Below are positions 20,202-30,248 of a stretch of DNA of 64,000 bases, piece by piece. The notes below the pieces were generated by a model, which saw only the letters and a list, made by a program, of their open reading frames with translations, was not told the DNA's origin and did not search any database. Within the stretch, counting starts at the first letter, position 1. Each line of letters opens with the position of its first letter. The stretch spans positions 31,542-95,541 of the forward strand of contig NZ_LIHP01000007.1 in assembly GCF_001314605.1 (NCBI RefSeq), in the 5' to 3' direction. The DNA is from Marinobacter sp. HL-58. Its GTDB lineage: Bacteria; Pseudomonadota; Gammaproteobacteria; Pseudomonadales; Oleiphilaceae. Made by a program: the position numbers and the translations under genes.

Positions 20202-20903
20202 ATGTCCGCACTCGCACAGTCCATCCGTCGCAATGCCGTTGGCCTCGGGCTCTTTGCCATAATTACCGGCGGGACCATTGCAGTAACCCAGGTCATGACC
20301 GCCGAACGCATACAGGAACAGGCCGCACGGGCGGAAGCAAAAGCCCTGTTCGAGATCATTCCCGAGAGCCGGCATGACAACAACCTGCTGACTGATACTG
20401 TTGAGCTTCCCGCCGACGAAAGGCTGAATTCCGGAGAACCGGTTACCGTCTGGGTCGCCCGTCGCGGCGGCAGGCCAGCGGGCCTGATCATGCCGGTTGT
20501 GGCACCGGATGGGTACTCCGGTGATATTCACCTGCTCGTAGGCATCGATCCGGGGGGTGAAGTTCTGGGTGTGCGGGTAACCAGTCACCGGGAAACCCCC
20601 GGGCTGGGAGACCGCATAGAAACCAGGAAATCCGACTGGATTCACTCGTTCACCGGCCGTTCAATCGGGAATCCGGAACCCAGGCGCTGGAACGTCAAGA
20701 AAAACGGCGGCGTTTTTGATCAGTTTACCGGAGCCACCATTACGCCAAGGGCCGTGGTAAAGGCGGTGCAGAAATCCCTGATCTATTTCCGAAAACACCG
20801 GAAGGAAATTCGCGACCTTCTGAATGAACCGGCTTCACCGCGACGGGAACCAATGACACCGGAAGAGATTGCCGGCCAGTCAACAGAACGGGAGCACTCG
20901 TAA
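20202..20903 (+). CDS. rsxG: electron transport complex subunit RsxG (RnfG)
   Basis: A 233-aa subunit of Rsx/Rnf with one N-terminal transmembrane helix (about 12-32) and a periplasmic FMN-binding domain. The covalent flavin site is the S/T-GAT motif, here FTGATIT with Thr179 as the likely attachment residue. Other family landmarks are [16 protein letters not shown] near 122-137. A short charged tail ends the protein. rsxE starts one base after its stop codon. Confidence 0.96.
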   Translation: MSALAQSIRRNAVGLGLFAIITGGTIAVTQVMTAERIQEQAARAEAKALFEIIPESRHDNNLLTDTVELPADERLNSGEPVTVWVARRGGRPAGLIMPVVAPDGYSGDIHLLVGIDPGGEVLGVRVTSHRETPGLGDRIETRKSDWIHSFTGRSIGNPEPRRWNVKKNGGVFDQFTGATITPRAVVKAVQKSLIYFRKHRKEIRDLLNEPASPRREPMTPEEIAGQSTEREHS

Positions 20904-20904
20904 C

Positions 20905-21615
20905 ATGGCGACCAAATCCAGTTCAGAAATCATCCGCGAGGGTCTGTGGACCAACAACCCGGCACTGGTTCAGGTACTGGGGCTGTGCCCACTGCTGGCA
21001 GTCACCAGCACCGTGGTAAACGCAATCGGTCTGGGGCTGGCTACCCTGATGGTACTGATCGGTTCGAACCTGGCGGTGTCGCTGATCCGCAACTTCGTTA
21101 GCGATTCCGTGCGCCTGCCCGCCTTCGTGATGATCATTGCCTCTTTTGTAACCTGCGCGGAACTGCTGATGCAGGCCTACACCTACGAGCTTTACCAGAT
21201 TCTGGGCATTTTTATCCCGCTGATCGTAACCAACTGCGCCATTCTTGGCCGCGCTGATGCCTTTGCCTCCAGGAACCCTCCCCTGCCTGCGCTACTGGAC
21301 GGTGCGATGATGGGCATCGGGTTTCTGGCGGTACTGATTGTCCTCGGCGCCATGCGTGAACTTATTGGCCAGGGCACCCTGTTTGTCGACATGGATCTGC
21401 TGCTGGGCCCGATGGCCGCGGACTGGAGCATCCGGCCGCTGGAGCAGTATCCGGATGTACTGTTCATGGTGCTGCCACCGGGGGCCTTTATAGGGCTGGG
21501 ACTGCTCATTGCTCTCAAGAACGGCATAGATAACCATATCAAGGCCCGTCGCAAAGCCACCGAACCGGTGGTGGCTGGCAGCAAGCGAGTGCGGGTAACC
21601 GGCCATGTTTCCTGA
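20905..21615 (+). CDS. rsxE: electron transport complex subunit RsxE (RnfE)
   Basis: The last Rsx/Rnf subunit, 236 aa with six hydrophobic helices. It is homologous to RsxA in an inverted topology. The paired motifs [13 protein letters not shown] near residue 25 and [15 protein letters not shown] near 110 are characteristic. I chose the ATG at 20905; the frame is open 12 codons upstream inside rsxG without family-like sequence. nth follows after 36 bp, the same order as in many gammaproteobacteria, and is probably co-transcribed. Confidence 0.96.
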   Translation: MATKSSSEIIREGLWTNNPALVQVLGLCPLLAVTSTVVNAIGLGLATLMVLIGSNLAVSLIRNFVSDSVRLPAFVMIIASFVTCAELLMQAYTYELYQILGIFIPLIVTNCAILGRADAFASRNPPLPALLDGAMMGIGFLAVLIVLGAMRELIGQGTLFVDMDLLLGPMAADWSIRPLEQYPDVLFMVLPPGAFIGLGLLIALKNGIDNHIKARRKATEPVVAGSKRVRVTGHVS

Positions 21616-21651
21616 GAACCCTGTGACCATTTTTCAGTCAGCGGATTAACC

Positions 21652-22293
21652 ATGAACAAGGAAAAACGTACCGAAATCTTTACCCGCCTGCGGGACGCGA
21701 ATCCGACACCAACAACGGAATTGAACTACTCCAGCCCGTTTGAACTGCTGATTGCGGTGATACTGTCAGCCCAGGCCACGGATGTGGGAGTGAACAAGGC
21801 AACCTCGAAGCTCTTTCCGGTCGCCAATACTCCTGAGAAGATCCTGGCCCTGGGGGTGGATGGGCTCAAGGAGTACATCAAGACCATCGGGCTTTACAAC
21901 AGCAAGGCCGAAAATGTCATCAAAACCTGCCGGGCCCTGATCGAGAAGCATGGAGGCGAGGTTCCCGATAACCGGGAGGCACTGGAAGCATTGCCCGGGG
22001 TGGGACGGAAAACCGCCAACGTGGTTCTCAACACCGCTTTCGGGCAACCGGCAATGGCGGTGGATACGCACATTTTCCGGGTTTCAAACCGTACCGGCAT
22101 TGCCCCGGGCAAGAACGTACTCGAGGTGGAAAAAAGACTGATGCGGCTGGTTCCGAAAGAGTTTCTTCTGGATGCCCATCACTGGCTGATCCTGCACGGA
22201 CGCTATACCTGCACGGCACGAAAGCCCAGGTGCGGGGCCTGTATCATTGAAGATCTGTGTGAGTTCAAAGAGAAACGGAACTATATGGACTGA
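21652..22293 (+). CDS. nth: endonuclease III
   Basis: A bifunctional DNA glycosylase/AP lyase that removes oxidised pyrimidines in base excision repair. The 213-aa protein is nearly collinear with E. coli Nth. The helix-hairpin-helix LPGVGRKTANVV carries the catalytic Lys120, and Asp138 lies in VDTHIFRVSNR. The C-terminal C-x6-C-x2-C-x5-C loop (about 189-205) binds the 4Fe-4S cluster. It closes the metG-rsx-nth gene run and is convergent with the chalcone-isomerase-like gene. Confidence 0.97.
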   Translation: MNKEKRTEIFTRLRDANPTPTTELNYSSPFELLIAVILSAQATDVGVNKATSKLFPVANTPEKILALGVDGLKEYIKTIGLYNSKAENVIKTCRALIEKHGGEVPDNREALEALPGVGRKTANVVLNTAFGQPAMAVDTHIFRVSNRTGIAPGKNVLEVEKRLMRLVPKEFLLDAHHWLILHGRYTCTARKPRCGACIIEDLCEFKEKRNYMD

Positions 22294-22335
22294 CACCGGC
22301 CCGGGATCAGCCGGAACCGGTGCCTTGCCGGGTGC

Positions 22336-22911
22336 TTACCGCTCGCCCAGCATTTTCTCTTTCAGGTCTTTCTGGGCGGGTTCATCAGACAGCCAGATAC
22401 CAAACAATGCCTTCTTGAACTCCAGGTCTCCAATCGTGCCGCGCTCGTCTCCGTTTTTCAGGACACGTACGCCTTCACCGGGCAGATAAACCAGATCGAA
22501 CACGTCGCCATCCTTGATCTCCTCGGAAAACACATCGAGGAAGGTATCGACATCGTCCTGGATTGCAGAAAGATCGCCGCCCGTGGAGCTTTCAAACCCT
22601 TCCATGGTGGCGGATTTCATCTTGTCGCTGGTGATCATCCCGGAGATGATGTGAAGAGTAATGGCCTGGGGCTCATCAGCATTGATAATGGCCTGGCCAT
22701 CGTCAATGGTTTCCGGCACGTACAGGCCGCCGATGTACAGATCCATGAACCATTTGGAGCGGGTACCCGCACCATTGAGCTTGAGCTCGGTATCCATCGC
22801 CGAGTAAGTATCCGGCAGATCCACACCCTCCACCGTCAGTGCGGAAGCCGGGGCTGACAGCGCTGCTGTCAGTAGCATTGAGGCAAATCCTGTTGATAGG
22901 GCCTTTTTCAT
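22336..22911 (-). CDS. chalcone isomerase-fold exported protein
   Basis: Start at the ATG at 22911, behind an AGGAAAGGA ribosome-binding site, gives 191 aa with a clear signal peptide (MKKALSTGFASMLL..., cleavage near ASA-LTV). The mature domain has the bacterial chalcone-isomerase-like fold, with stretches such as KLNGAGTRSKWFMDLYIGGLY and the closing DLEFKKALFGIWLSDEPA. Bacterial members of this kind are periplasmic and generally lack flavonoid isomerase activity; their role is unclear. The upstream region has a 10-bp palindrome, TAACATGTTA, at 22951-22960. It has no partner gene and lies between nth and the rpoS terminator. Confidence 0.85.
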   Translation of the reverse strand: MKKALSTGFASMLLTAALSAPASALTVEGVDLPDTYSAMDTELKLNGAGTRSKWFMDLYIGGLYVPETIDDGQAIINADEPQAITLHIISGMITSDKMKSATMEGFESSTGGDLSAIQDDVDTFLDVFSEEIKDGDVFDLVYLPGEGVRVLKNGDERGTIGDLEFKKALFGIWLSDEPAQKDLKEKMLGER

Positions 22912-23052
22912 CGTCCTTTCCTCATAAGTCATTATTATTGAATGTCTTGTTAACATGTTACCGAAGTTCGACACCCTGATCCCACCACGGTGGACAAAGT
23001 TTAACAGGGAGCGAAAGGACGCTTACGCGGGCTGGTTCTCATTTGGCGATGC

Positions 23053-23089
23053 AAAAAAAACCGGCCCGCTGCAAACGGGCCGGTTTTTA
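23053..23089 (-). terminator. Rho-independent terminator of rpoS
   Basis: ACCGGCCCG (23060-23068) and CGGGCCGGT (23076-23084) form a 9-bp GC-rich stem with a 7-nt loop. It is flanked by A8 on the left and T5 on the right. On the minus strand it follows the rpoS stop by about 15 bp and is followed by T8. Confidence 0.9.
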
Positions 23090-23102
23090 GGTACTACGCC
23101 TG

Positions 23103-24104
23103 TTATTTGAACAACATGGTTCCGGACAGTCCCTCTTTTTCCAGGATCTCGCGGAGACGACGAAGCGCTTCCACCTGGATCTGGCGGACACGCTCCCGGG
23201 TGAGGCCGATTTCCTGGCCCACTTCCTCAAGAGTACTGATGGGATAACCCCGCAAGCCAAACCGACGGGACAGGACTTCCTGCTGCTTGTCGCTGAGCTG
23301 GTCAATCCACTTCTCGACGCAGGAACACATGTTGTTGTCCTGCAGCAGGTCAGCCGGGTCTGATGCCCCTTCGTCCGCAACGGTATCGAGAAGCGACTTT
23401 TCGCCACCGCTGCCGATGGGGGTATCCATGGAGGCAACACGTTCGTTCAGCCCCAGCATCCGTTTGACGTCAGACACGGGCTTGTCCACCATCTTTGCGA
23501 TCTCTTCCGCAGACGGTTCGTGGTCAAGCTTCTGGGTCAGCTCCCTGGCGGCGCGCAGGTACAGGTTCAGTTCCTTGACCACATGGATGGGAAGACGGAT
23601 GGTGCGGGTCTGGTTCATGATGGCCCGCTCTATGGTCTGGCGAATCCACCAGGTGGCGTAGGTGGAGAAGCGGAAACCACGTTCCGGATCAAACTTCTCC
23701 ACCGCCCGGATCAGGCCCAGATTGCCTTCCTCAATGAGGTCCAGCAGAGTCAGACCCCGGTTTACATAACGCCGCGCAATCTTGACCACCAGGCGCAGGT
23801 TACTCTCAATCATGCGCTTTCGGCCGGATTCTTCGCCTTTGCGGGCAAGCCGTGAAAAATAGACTTCCTCTTCAGGGGTCAGGAGGGGAGAAAATCCAAT
23901 TTCGTTGAGGTAGAGCTGAGTGGCGTCCAGCTGTTTCTGACTGGTGAAATAACGGCCCTGGGCCGGAATGTCATCTTCTGTTTCAACCGCCTCGACTTCC
24001 GCGGTCTCTTTTTCATCTACTTTGTCTTCTGCTAACAACTGCTCGTCTGCATCCTCGACGTCGGATACACGATCGATGATGAGTTCTTCATGATCTGCTG
24101 ACAT
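23103..24104 (-). CDS. rpoS: RNA polymerase sigma factor RpoS (sigma-38)
   Basis: The stationary-phase and general stress sigma factor. This 333-aa protein has an acidic N-terminal extension (about 1-50) and sigma region 1.2 ([18 protein letters not shown]). Region 2 follows, with the -10-recognition helix ([15 protein letters not shown]), then region 3 and region 4 with the helix-turn-helix [20 protein letters not shown] start at the ATG at 24104 behind GGGGCAAGAG; a further in-frame start 14 codons upstream is less likely. As elsewhere, rpoS lies directly downstream of nlpD, and a promoter inside nlpD plus a long structured leader is expected. The 188-bp gap 24105-24292 would hold that leader. 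Confidence 0.97.
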   Translation of the reverse strand: MSADHEELIIDRVSDVEDADEQLLAEDKVDEKETAEVEAVETEDDIPAQGRYFTSQKQLDATQLYLNEIGFSPLLTPEEEVYFSRLARKGEESGRKRMIESNLRLVVKIARRYVNRGLTLLDLIEEGNLGLIRAVEKFDPERGFRFSTYATWWIRQTIERAIMNQTRTIRLPIHVVKELNLYLRAARELTQKLDHEPSAEEIAKMVDKPVSDVKRMLGLNERVASMDTPIGSGGEKSLLDTVADEGASDPADLLQDNNMCSCVEKWIDQLSDKQQEVLSRRFGLRGYPISTLEEVGQEIGLTRERVRQIQVEALRRLREILEKEGLSGTMLFK

Positions 24105-24292
24105 AACTCTTGCCCCGCCTTTCAATGATCCTGGATATTCGCTCACGTCTTCTTGTTATTGCGAGCGCCTGCTGTTTATTCGATTTCTTGTTCAGGTCAT
24201 TTATTGCTAGCTTGCGGCGATAAACCGCCAATTCTTGTTGTTTGGTTTCAATTGTCTCTGATGCCGGTATCAGGTTCTCTCGCAGGCCCGTC

Positions 24293-25192
24293 TCATCGGG
24301 GTGGGAGATAATGCGCAGGGTCGACAGGGCTGCCATTTTTTCTGATCTCAAAATGTAACCTGGGTCGATCCGTTCCGCTGTTTCCCAGTTCAGCGATGAC
24401 CTGTCCGGCTTTTACATCCTCCCCTTCCTGCACCAGAATCTTGCGGTTATGTGCATAAGCACTCAAATAGTGCTCGTTGTGGTTCACTATGATCAGGTTG
24501 CCGTAGCCCAGTAATCCGCTACCGGCGTAAACGACGTTACCACTCGCCGCTGCCCTTACAGAGTCTCCCTCTTTTCCAGCAATATCAATACCTTTATTGA
24601 CTTTCCCGGATGTTGAATATCCTGCAATTACGGTGCCAACGTGCGGCCATCGCCAGTCGATACTGGCCACGGTCTGAGTCTGCCCTTTCAAGGGCGATTC
24701 CTTGTCCGGAGCTTTAGAGACCTTCGGTTTCGGTTCCTGCCTGGGTGCCTGCGGACGAGAAGTGCTCGGGGCAGCAGGCTTCGGCGATGATGAGGCCACC
24801 GGCTTGCTACTGCGCTTATTGTCGCCGGACGATGTTACAGTACCGCGAACATCCAGCCTGAGCACCTGCCCTGTCTTGATGCTGTATGGCGGCTTTATGT
24901 TGTTGGCATCTCCCAGCTCCCGGTAGTCGCGTCCATACCGCCAGGCAATGCTGTAGAGGGTTTCGCCCTGCTTGACCACATGCCTGCCCCAGTAGACCGG
25001 CGGGTTGTATATGTCGTCCTGATAGAGCGCCTGGGTATTGCAACCCGTGAGCAGAAAGGGAACCAGCACCAGGCTCAGCAGTAACCAGAGCCAGGTACGA
25101 CCGCCCTCCGGTTTTTGCGAACACGGAGAGACAGGGGCACCGGAGGGGAGCCGCGGGAGAACTGCTTTTGCAGCGATAATAAACCCACGCAC
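24293..25192 (-). CDS. nlpD: NlpD-type lipoprotein, LysM plus degenerate M23 (LytM) domain
   Basis: An outer-membrane lipoprotein that activates the cell-separation amidase AmiC in related bacteria. The lipobox LLTGC places the lipidated Cys at residue 51. A LysM peptidoglycan-binding domain spans about 70-113, a Pro/Ser/Lys linker about 120-165, and the LytM domain about 190-297. In the LytM domain the usual metal-binding His of the first motif is Asn (NKGID), and the first His of the H-x-H motif is Arg (RLHFEIR). It is therefore probably an activator, not an enzyme. The GTG start gives an unusually long 33-residue basic leader and lacks a good ribosome-binding site, so the true start is uncertain. 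Confidence 0.9.
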   Translation of the reverse strand: MRGFIIAAKAVLPRLPSGAPVSPCSQKPEGGRTWLWLLLSLVLVPFLLTGCNTQALYQDDIYNPPVYWGRHVVKQGETLYSIAWRYGRDYRELGDANNIKPPYSIKTGQVLRLDVRGTVTSSGDNKRSSKPVASSSPKPAAPSTSRPQAPRQEPKPKVSKAPDKESPLKGQTQTVASIDWRWPHVGTVIAGYSTSGKVNKGIDIAGKEGDSVRAAASGNVVYAGSGLLGYGNLIIVNHNEHYLSAYAHNRKILVQEGEDVKAGQVIAELGNSGTDRPRLHFEIRKNGSPVDPAHYLPPR

Positions 25193-25268
25193 TGATCTGA
25201 AAAGAATAAAAATATGCCCGTTATTGGAAATTCGTATAAAAAATACGGAAGCTTATTAAGTGTTGTAA

Positions 25269-25368
25269 GTAACCTGCTAATTTATTGCACATTTTGCGAG
25301 GGAAACCAAGTTACCCGCTTGTTGTATTTGTTACCGCCAGAAACACCTTTGGTGAGCAAAAAGTAACA
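25269..25368. repeat. four GTWAC sites upstream of nlpD
   Basis: The 244-bp gap 25193-25436 between DUF368 and nlpD is AT-rich compared with its surroundings and has no convincing gene. It holds GTAACC (25269), GTTACC (25310), GTTACC (25330) and GTAACA (25363). Their starts are 41, 20 and 33 bp apart, close to whole helical turns. It also has the small inverted repeat CGTAT-AAAAA-ATACG at 25233-25247. These could be regulator sites for the nlpD-rpoS transcript. Confidence 0.35.
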
Positions 25369-25436
25369 CTTCGTCTCGATAGTCTTGTGAACCGGCTCTC
25401 AAATCCGACCGGAATTCAGCCCAGCCCCAAGGCCTA

Positions 25437-26408
25437 TCAGGCAGCATCTCTCCGGCTTCCTGCCCACTCCACCACCAGCACCAGTAACAGGCCGGCCCCC
25501 GCGCAAAGCGCGGCCAGCAGCACCTGCGGATCCTGACCGGTCATCTCAGCATAGCCCAGCGGCCCGACACTCGCCTCGTTAAGGGGCACCTGCTCGCCAG
25601 CACTGTTGGTCCGCCAGCTCAGGGTCTCCTTCCAGGGCCATACTTTATTCAGTGCCCCGACCATAAACCCGATAAGCAAAGTCAGCACCGTGTCATGAAA
25701 ACGCCTGAACGCCCAGGTTATCAGCCTTGCAACAGAAAGCAGCCCAACCAGGCATCCAGCGCCAAAGATCAGTATGGTGCCAAACTCCAGTGCCCGTATG
25801 GCATCCAGCACCGGAACATACATCCCCAGCAAGACCAGAATGAAACTGCCGGAAATGCCTGGAAGAATCATGGCGCAGATGGCCAGGGCACCGGCTCCAA
25901 AAAATATCAGGGAGGAAGGGGCAACCGGACTGGCCGGTAAAGTGGTCACCCACCACGCAAACACTGTCCCGAGCAGCAGCGGCAGAATCAGTGCCGGCAC
26001 GTAGTGCCGGACCTGACGGCCCACATGCCAGACAGAGGCCACGATCAGGCCAAAGAAGAAACTCCATACAAGAATCGGATACTCAGCCAGGATATAGCTG
26101 ATCGCAGAGGCCAGGGTGGCAATGCTGCCAAGAATGCCCGCCAGCAGGCTGAGCAGGAAGGTGCCGTCGCAGGCCTGCCAGAATGCCTTTACCCGGCCCC
26201 GCAGCAGATACCTGAAAACTGCCTGGGGAACCGCGCCAATCGCCTCCAGCAGGCGAAAATAGATGCCGGTAATGAAGGCAATGGTGCCGCCGGAAACCCC
26301 AGGGACGATATCCGCCGCTCCCATGGCCACACCCCGGAGAAACACAGTGAATGGATGGTGGGTGCGGGCGGTTTCAGTCGCGTCTTGTGCCTGAGACTCC
26401 GGGGTCAA
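25437..26408 (-). CDS. DUF368 family membrane protein (PopT-like polyprenyl-phosphate translocase)
   Basis: A 323-aa inner-membrane protein with about eight to nine hydrophobic segments. The paired family motifs are clear: MGAADIVPGVSGGTIAFITG near residue 30 and ICAMILPGISGSFILVLLG near 185. DUF368 proteins have been proposed as undecaprenyl-phosphate transporters that return the lipid carrier across the membrane (PopT). Assignment here is by family only. The frame begins at a TTG that overlaps the pcm stop codon (TTGA), with GGTGGAG eight bases upstream. The next ATG would cut into the first membrane motif, so TTG is the more likely start. Confidence 0.87.
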   Translation of the reverse strand: MTPESQAQDATETARTHHPFTVFLRGVAMGAADIVPGVSGGTIAFITGIYFRLLEAIGAVPQAVFRYLLRGRVKAFWQACDGTFLLSLLAGILGSIATLASAISYILAEYPILVWSFFFGLIVASVWHVGRQVRHYVPALILPLLLGTVFAWWVTTLPASPVAPSSLIFFGAGALAICAMILPGISGSFILVLLGMYVPVLDAIRALEFGTILIFGAGCLVGLLSVARLITWAFRRFHDTVLTLLIGFMVGALNKVWPWKETLSWRTNSAGEQVPLNEASVGPLGYAEMTGQDPQVLLAALCAGAGLLLVLVVEWAGSRRDAA

Positions 26409-27064
26409 CGTACAACTCCACCCAACAAGGGAACAAACCGCACCGGCTCGATGTCGGTGGTTTCGAACCGGTCACCGTGGCGGACCATTTCCACCAGCAT
26501 CTGGGTGCCATCGCCAATCGGGGCCACGATAACCCCACCGTCGGACAGCTGATCCTTGAGCTCCGGGGGGATGTCCCTGGGAGCGGCCGTCACAATGATG
26601 CCGTCAAAAGGCCCCTGGTCCGGCCAGCCCATACCACCGTCGGCGTGCTTGAGCATGACGTTACGCAGGCCAAGCTGGCGCAGCCGGTCCCGCGCCCTGT
26701 CCTGAAGCGGTTTGATCCTTTCAACACTGAACACCTGGTCCACCAGTCGCGCCAGTATGGCGGTCTGATAGCCGGAACCGGTACCCAGTTCCAGCACCTT
26801 GCGAGGCTTGTGGCGCACTAACACTTCCGTCATCCGTGCCACAATATAGGGCTGGGATAGAGTCTGGCTGTAACCGATAGGGAGTGACGTGTCTTCATAG
26901 GCCCTGTGGGCAAGGGCTTCGTCCAGGAAAATATGTCGCGGTGTATCGGACATGGCCTGCAATACCTGCTCGTCGCTAATGCCGGCCTCCCTCAACCGCT
27001 GAATCAGGCGCATCCGGGTTCGGCGGGATGTCATGCCGATACCATCGATTTCTGCCACCATCAT
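26405..27064 (-). CDS. pcm: protein-L-isoaspartate O-methyltransferase
   Basis: Repairs damaged proteins by methylating L-isoaspartyl residues with S-adenosylmethionine. The product from the ATG at 27064 is 219 aa. It shows the N-terminal family region ([18 protein letters not shown]), the [17 protein letters not shown] substrate loop, the SAM-binding [14 protein letters not shown] and the C-terminal [13 protein letters not shown]. The start overlaps the surE stop as ATGA with GGGAGGGG upstream, and the stop overlaps the DUF368 start. The order truD-surE-pcm-...-nlpD-rpoS is conserved in gammaproteobacteria. Confidence 0.96.
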   Translation of the reverse strand: MMVAEIDGIGMTSRRTRMRLIQRLREAGISDEQVLQAMSDTPRHIFLDEALAHRAYEDTSLPIGYSQTLSQPYIVARMTEVLVRHKPRKVLELGTGSGYQTAILARLVDQVFSVERIKPLQDRARDRLRQLGLRNVMLKHADGGMGWPDQGPFDGIIVTAAPRDIPPELKDQLSDGGVIVAPIGDGTQMLVEMVRHGDRFETTDIEPVRFVPLLGGVVR

Positions 27065-27825
27065 CGCCCCTCCCTTTCCGACAGCAGGCCAACCCACTCC
27101 CGCAGGGGTGAAAGCACTTCATGCCTGGTCATGTCGACGTGAACAGGAGTAATCGACACGTAGTTCTCGCGCACGGCATGGAAGTCAGTACCCGGGCCGG
27201 CGTCGCTGCCTTCACCGGCAGCTCCTATCCAGTAACGGGCCTTGCCCCGGGGGCAGGTCATGGGTACGGCGCCTTCGGCACGATCACGGTGGCCCAGACG
27301 AGTCACACGAAACCCCGCGATCTGCTCCCAGGGCACATCGGGAACATTCACATTCAGGATGCATCGGGGGCCAAGGGTCAGGGGGTCTTTGCTTTCCAGC
27401 AGCACACGCACTACCCGGGCGGCGGTCTCATAATGAAAGCGCCCTTCATTGACCAGTGATACCGCAATGGCAGGCAAACCCAGATTACGGCCCTCCGTAG
27501 CCGCAGCGACAGTGCCGGAGTATATGATGTCATCGCCAAGATTGGCGTGGGTATTGATGCCTGACACCACCCGGTCAAACGGCTCATCAAACAGACCATT
27601 CACCCCGAGGTGGACGCAATCCGTGGGTGTGCCGTCAACCGAGCGGAACCCGTTAGGGTGATCCTCGACCGTTAATGGACGGTTCAGTGTTAACGCATTG
27701 CTGGCGCCGCTGTGGTCGCGGTCCGGCGCCACAACTTCCAGATCCCCCAAGCCCGCAAGCCCCTCATACAGAGCCTGCAATCCCGGGGAATGAACGCCAT
27801 CATCGTTGGACAACAGAATTCGCAC
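27061..27825 (-). CDS. surE: 5'/3'-nucleotidase SurE
   Basis: A stationary-phase survival phosphatase acting on nucleoside monophosphates and short polyphosphate. The 254-aa protein carries the N-terminal metal site SNDDG (Asp8, Asp9), the [12 protein letters not shown] segment with the phosphate-binding Ser, the [23 protein letters not shown] signature region, and [15 protein letters not shown] near the end. Translation starts at a GTG with GGAGAAAA upstream. The 117-bp gap to truD has no evident gene. It overlaps pcm by four bases. Confidence 0.96.
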   Translation of the reverse strand: MRILLSNDDGVHSPGLQALYEGLAGLGDLEVVAPDRDHSGASNALTLNRPLTVEDHPNGFRSVDGTPTDCVHLGVNGLFDEPFDRVVSGINTHANLGDDIIYSGTVAAATEGRNLGLPAIAVSLVNEGRFHYETAARVVRVLLESKDPLTLGPRCILNVNVPDVPWEQIAGFRVTRLGHRDRAEGAVPMTCPRGKARYWIGAAGEGSDAGPGTDFHAVRENYVSITPVHVDMTRHEVLSPLREWVGLLSEREGR

Positions 27826-27942
27826 AATTTTCTCCGCTAGCCTTGAGTACCCGCTGCCATCTCTCGAAGCCGGATAACCGGATAAGGAGGGCCGGACATT
27901 TTATTATCGGGGTCTTGTGCCCCTTGTTCTGACCGGGAAGCT

Positions 27943-29031
27943 TCAGCCCTCTCCCGTATCTCTGGTTGCATCGGTTATGTCGAACACATCGCTCAGCAGG
28001 GTCGTCGCGTATTGTCCCGGCGACAGCCAGAATGTCAGCTCCAGCCGGTCATTTCCGTGCCAATGCCATTGGAGTGCTTTCGGCATCATCTTCAGCGGCC
28101 GCCGCTCCGGTTTCATGCGCGTGGTTGCGAACACCGATACCAGGCCCGGATACTCCGCAACTACTGCACGCTCCATCTCGCCCTGCACGGATACGGCATC
28201 CGTGCCTCCGTCACCCCATAGCGGCCCGGTGATCATTATATCCTGATTTTCACCGGCACCGGGCTCGCCTTCCATGGGTTCCTGCCAGTTGCCGTTCTGT
28301 ATCCGCCAGGCAAGCACCTCGTTGAATAACCAGGAGCGTGCCGCCGAAAAGTACAATACGTTTTTACTGTCGCCACTGCCAGCGGTCGAACGCCCTCTGC
28401 CCCGCTTTTTGGCAGCGCGTGCGCCGCGGTGATTCAGTTTTGACGGGTCCATGGTCAGCGCCCGGTCAAGATTGGCGCCGTTATGGCCAAACCGCTGCGG
28501 CCCGAAGTAGTTGGGGCAACCCTCGTCCCGTACCCGGGTCAGTGCCCTGTCAATGGCATCCCTGTCTCCCGACACCTCTCTGAGCATCAGACGGAAGAAG
28601 TTGCCCTGGTGGTCGCCCCGGCGCAGCTTCCGTGCCTGCCGGTGATGCTCAATAACAGGCCAGGTCCGGGCAACGTCTGAGAGGAACGTGACATCGTCGG
28701 CTTCCTGACCGGGCCGGTAAACACTGAACCATTGGCGTGTAACTGCATGACGGTCCTTCAGCCCGCAAAAGCCCACATCGAAATGTCGACAGCCAGAGAG
28801 CGCAGCCAGTTGCCGGGCTACGTAATCGGTATTGTCTCCGCGCTTTTCCAGCCGAATGTACAGATGCTCGCCACCGGCCGACAGCATATCCGGTAGCGAC
28901 AGCTCCTCATCCACGGAAAAGTCATCCACAACAGACTTCAACACCGCACTGGCCACTCTCCGGCCACCAGAGACAGGCCAGTCAAGACGCCAGCCGGACG
29001 TCAGTGGATTTTTCCCGGGGGTATCGATCAT
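27943..29031 (-). CDS. truD: tRNA pseudouridine(13) synthase TruD
   Basis: Makes pseudouridine at position 13 of tRNA-Glu. The 362-aa protein shows the family motif I region (DFSVDEEL at about 37-44), the catalytic motif [13 protein letters not shown] with Asp93, the NYFGPQRFG motif, and an internal TRUD insertion domain. A short basic linker ([14 protein letters not shown]) lies in the middle. Its ATG overlaps the ispF stop as ATGA, linking it to the isoprenoid genes ispD and ispF. Confidence 0.95.
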   Translation of the reverse strand: MIDTPGKNPLTSGWRLDWPVSGGRRVASAVLKSVVDDFSVDEELSLPDMLSAGGEHLYIRLEKRGDNTDYVARQLAALSGCRHFDVGFCGLKDRHAVTRQWFSVYRPGQEADDVTFLSDVARTWPVIEHHRQARKLRRGDHQGNFFRLMLREVSGDRDAIDRALTRVRDEGCPNYFGPQRFGHNGANLDRALTMDPSKLNHRGARAAKKRGRGRSTAGSGDSKNVLYFSAARSWLFNEVLAWRIQNGNWQEPMEGEPGAGENQDIMITGPLWGDGGTDAVSVQGEMERAVVAEYPGLVSVFATTRMKPERRPLKMMPKALQWHWHGNDRLELTFWLSPGQYATTLLSDVFDITDATRDTGEG

Positions 29032-29507
29032 GAAGACACCGTCTCAAGCAGACAGATCGCCTGACAGGCAATGCCCTCACCCCGGCCGGTGAAGCCAAGC
29101 TTCTCAGTGGTGGTTGCCTTGATGCTGACTCTGCTCACAGGCACGCCAAGGTCCTCGGCAATATTCAGGCGCATGGTTTCAATATGCGGTGCCATTTTCG
29201 GAGCCTGGGCAATGATGGTGGCGTCCACATTGCCAATCACATATCCCTCGTTCGCAACCTGCTCGACGACTCTGCGCAATAAGTCCCGGCTGTCAGCGCC
29301 GGCCCACTCCGCACTGGTATCCGGGAACAGATGGCCGATGTCCCCGAGTGCGGCGGCACCGAGCAATGCATCAGCCAGGGCATGGAGCAACACATCGCCG
29401 TCCGAATGCGCCCTGAGCCCATGGCTGAAGGGAATACGGACGCCGCCGAGGGTTACGAAATCACCTTCGCAAAAACCATGGACGTCGAAACCTTGCCCGA
29501 TTCGCAT
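29028..29507 (-). CDS. ispF: 2-C-methyl-D-erythritol 2,4-cyclodiphosphate synthase
   Basis: Cyclises CDP-ME 2-phosphate in the non-mevalonate isoprenoid pathway. The 159-aa trimer-forming family is recognised from GQGFDVHGF with the zinc-binding Asp and His. [25 protein letters not shown] follows in the first third, and [18 protein letters not shown] near the C-terminus. It sits four bases after ispD, and the pair forms the classic ispDF unit. It overlaps truD by four bases. Confidence 0.97.
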   Translation of the reverse strand: MRIGQGFDVHGFCEGDFVTLGGVRIPFSHGLRAHSDGDVLLHALADALLGAAALGDIGHLFPDTSAEWAGADSRDLLRRVVEQVANEGYVIGNVDATIIAQAPKMAPHIETMRLNIAEDLGVPVSRVSIKATTTEKLGFTGRGEGIACQAICLLETVSS

Positions 29508-29511
29508 AGTG

Positions 29512-30210
29512 TCAGTTCCTTTTCAAGATAAAATCGGCGAGGGCCAGATCAGCGGGTACGGTAATTTTTATGTTATCCGGCCGCCCCTCCACGATACAGG
29601 GATTGAGCCCGGAAAACTCGATCGCCGAAGCCTCATCGGTTACCGCAAATCCGGATTCAATTGCACTTCCGAGCGCCTGCTTCAGTGTCCGAAAGCGGAA
29701 CATCTGGGGTGTCATGGCGCGCCATAGATCACGGCGATCCACCGTTGCCTCAACCTCACAGCTCCCGGGCCTGGTGCGCTTGAGCGTGTCAGCCACCGGT
29801 GTTGCCAACAGACCGCCCACCGGATGATCCCTCAGGTCAGACAATAAACGCCCAAGATCGTCGCAATGGAGACAGGGGCGGGCCGCATCATGAACCAGCA
29901 CCCAGTCGTCATCCGCTGCCTGCCCGGATAGCCCGTCAAGAGCCGCCAGCACAGAATGGGCGCGTTCCGAGCCCCCGCCACAGGTCTGTATGCGGGGGTC
30001 CTTGCTGGCATCGGTACCCTCCCACCATGGGTCGTCGGGGCTGATGGCCACCATGCATCCGTCAAAAGCGGCATAGTCCAGCAGACGCGTAAGGGTGATA
30101 TCGACAACAAACCGGTTATCAAGCCGCAGATACTGTTTGGGGCAGTGGGCCTGCATTCGTTGGCCGGAACCTGCGGCGGGAACAATCAGCCAGTAGCGGG
30201 GTTTACTCAT
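29512..30210 (-). CDS. ispD: 2-C-methyl-D-erythritol 4-phosphate cytidylyltransferase
   Basis: Couples MEP with CTP to form CDP-ME in isoprenoid precursor synthesis. The 232-aa protein shows the nucleotidyltransferase loop [10 protein letters not shown] near residues 10-19, [24 protein letters not shown] near 100-110, and the C-terminal TDEASAIE and [16 protein letters not shown] segments. It follows ftsB after 38 bp on the same strand, as in E. coli. Confidence 0.97.
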   Translation of the reverse strand: MSKPRYWLIVPAAGSGQRMQAHCPKQYLRLDNRFVVDITLTRLLDYAAFDGCMVAISPDDPWWEGTDASKDPRIQTCGGGSERAHSVLAALDGLSGQAADDDWVLVHDAARPCLHCDDLGRLLSDLRDHPVGGLLATPVADTLKRTRPGSCEVEATVDRRDLWRAMTPQMFRFRTLKQALGSAIESGFAVTDEASAIEFSGLNPCIVEGRPDNIKITVPADLALADFILKRN

Positions 30211-30248
30211 GAGGGTGATCGGCTTTGGAAGGTCTGGCGTGTGGCTGA

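Noticed and set aside
17393..20645. Two long minus-strand frames (572 and 500 codons) opposite rsxC, rsxD and part of rsxG
   Set aside because: Both are antisense to well-supported Rsx subunits and have no domain or ribosome-binding support.
22294..22335. Possible bidirectional terminator between nth and the chalcone-isomerase-like gene
   Set aside because: There is a CACCGG/CCGGTG stem but the loop is long and no T-run follows in either direction.
24088..24351. An 87-codon minus-strand frame covering the nlpD-rpoS gap
   Set aside because: It overlaps the end of nlpD and the start of rpoS, is Lys/Arg-rich, and starts at a weak codon. The region is better explained as the rpoS leader.
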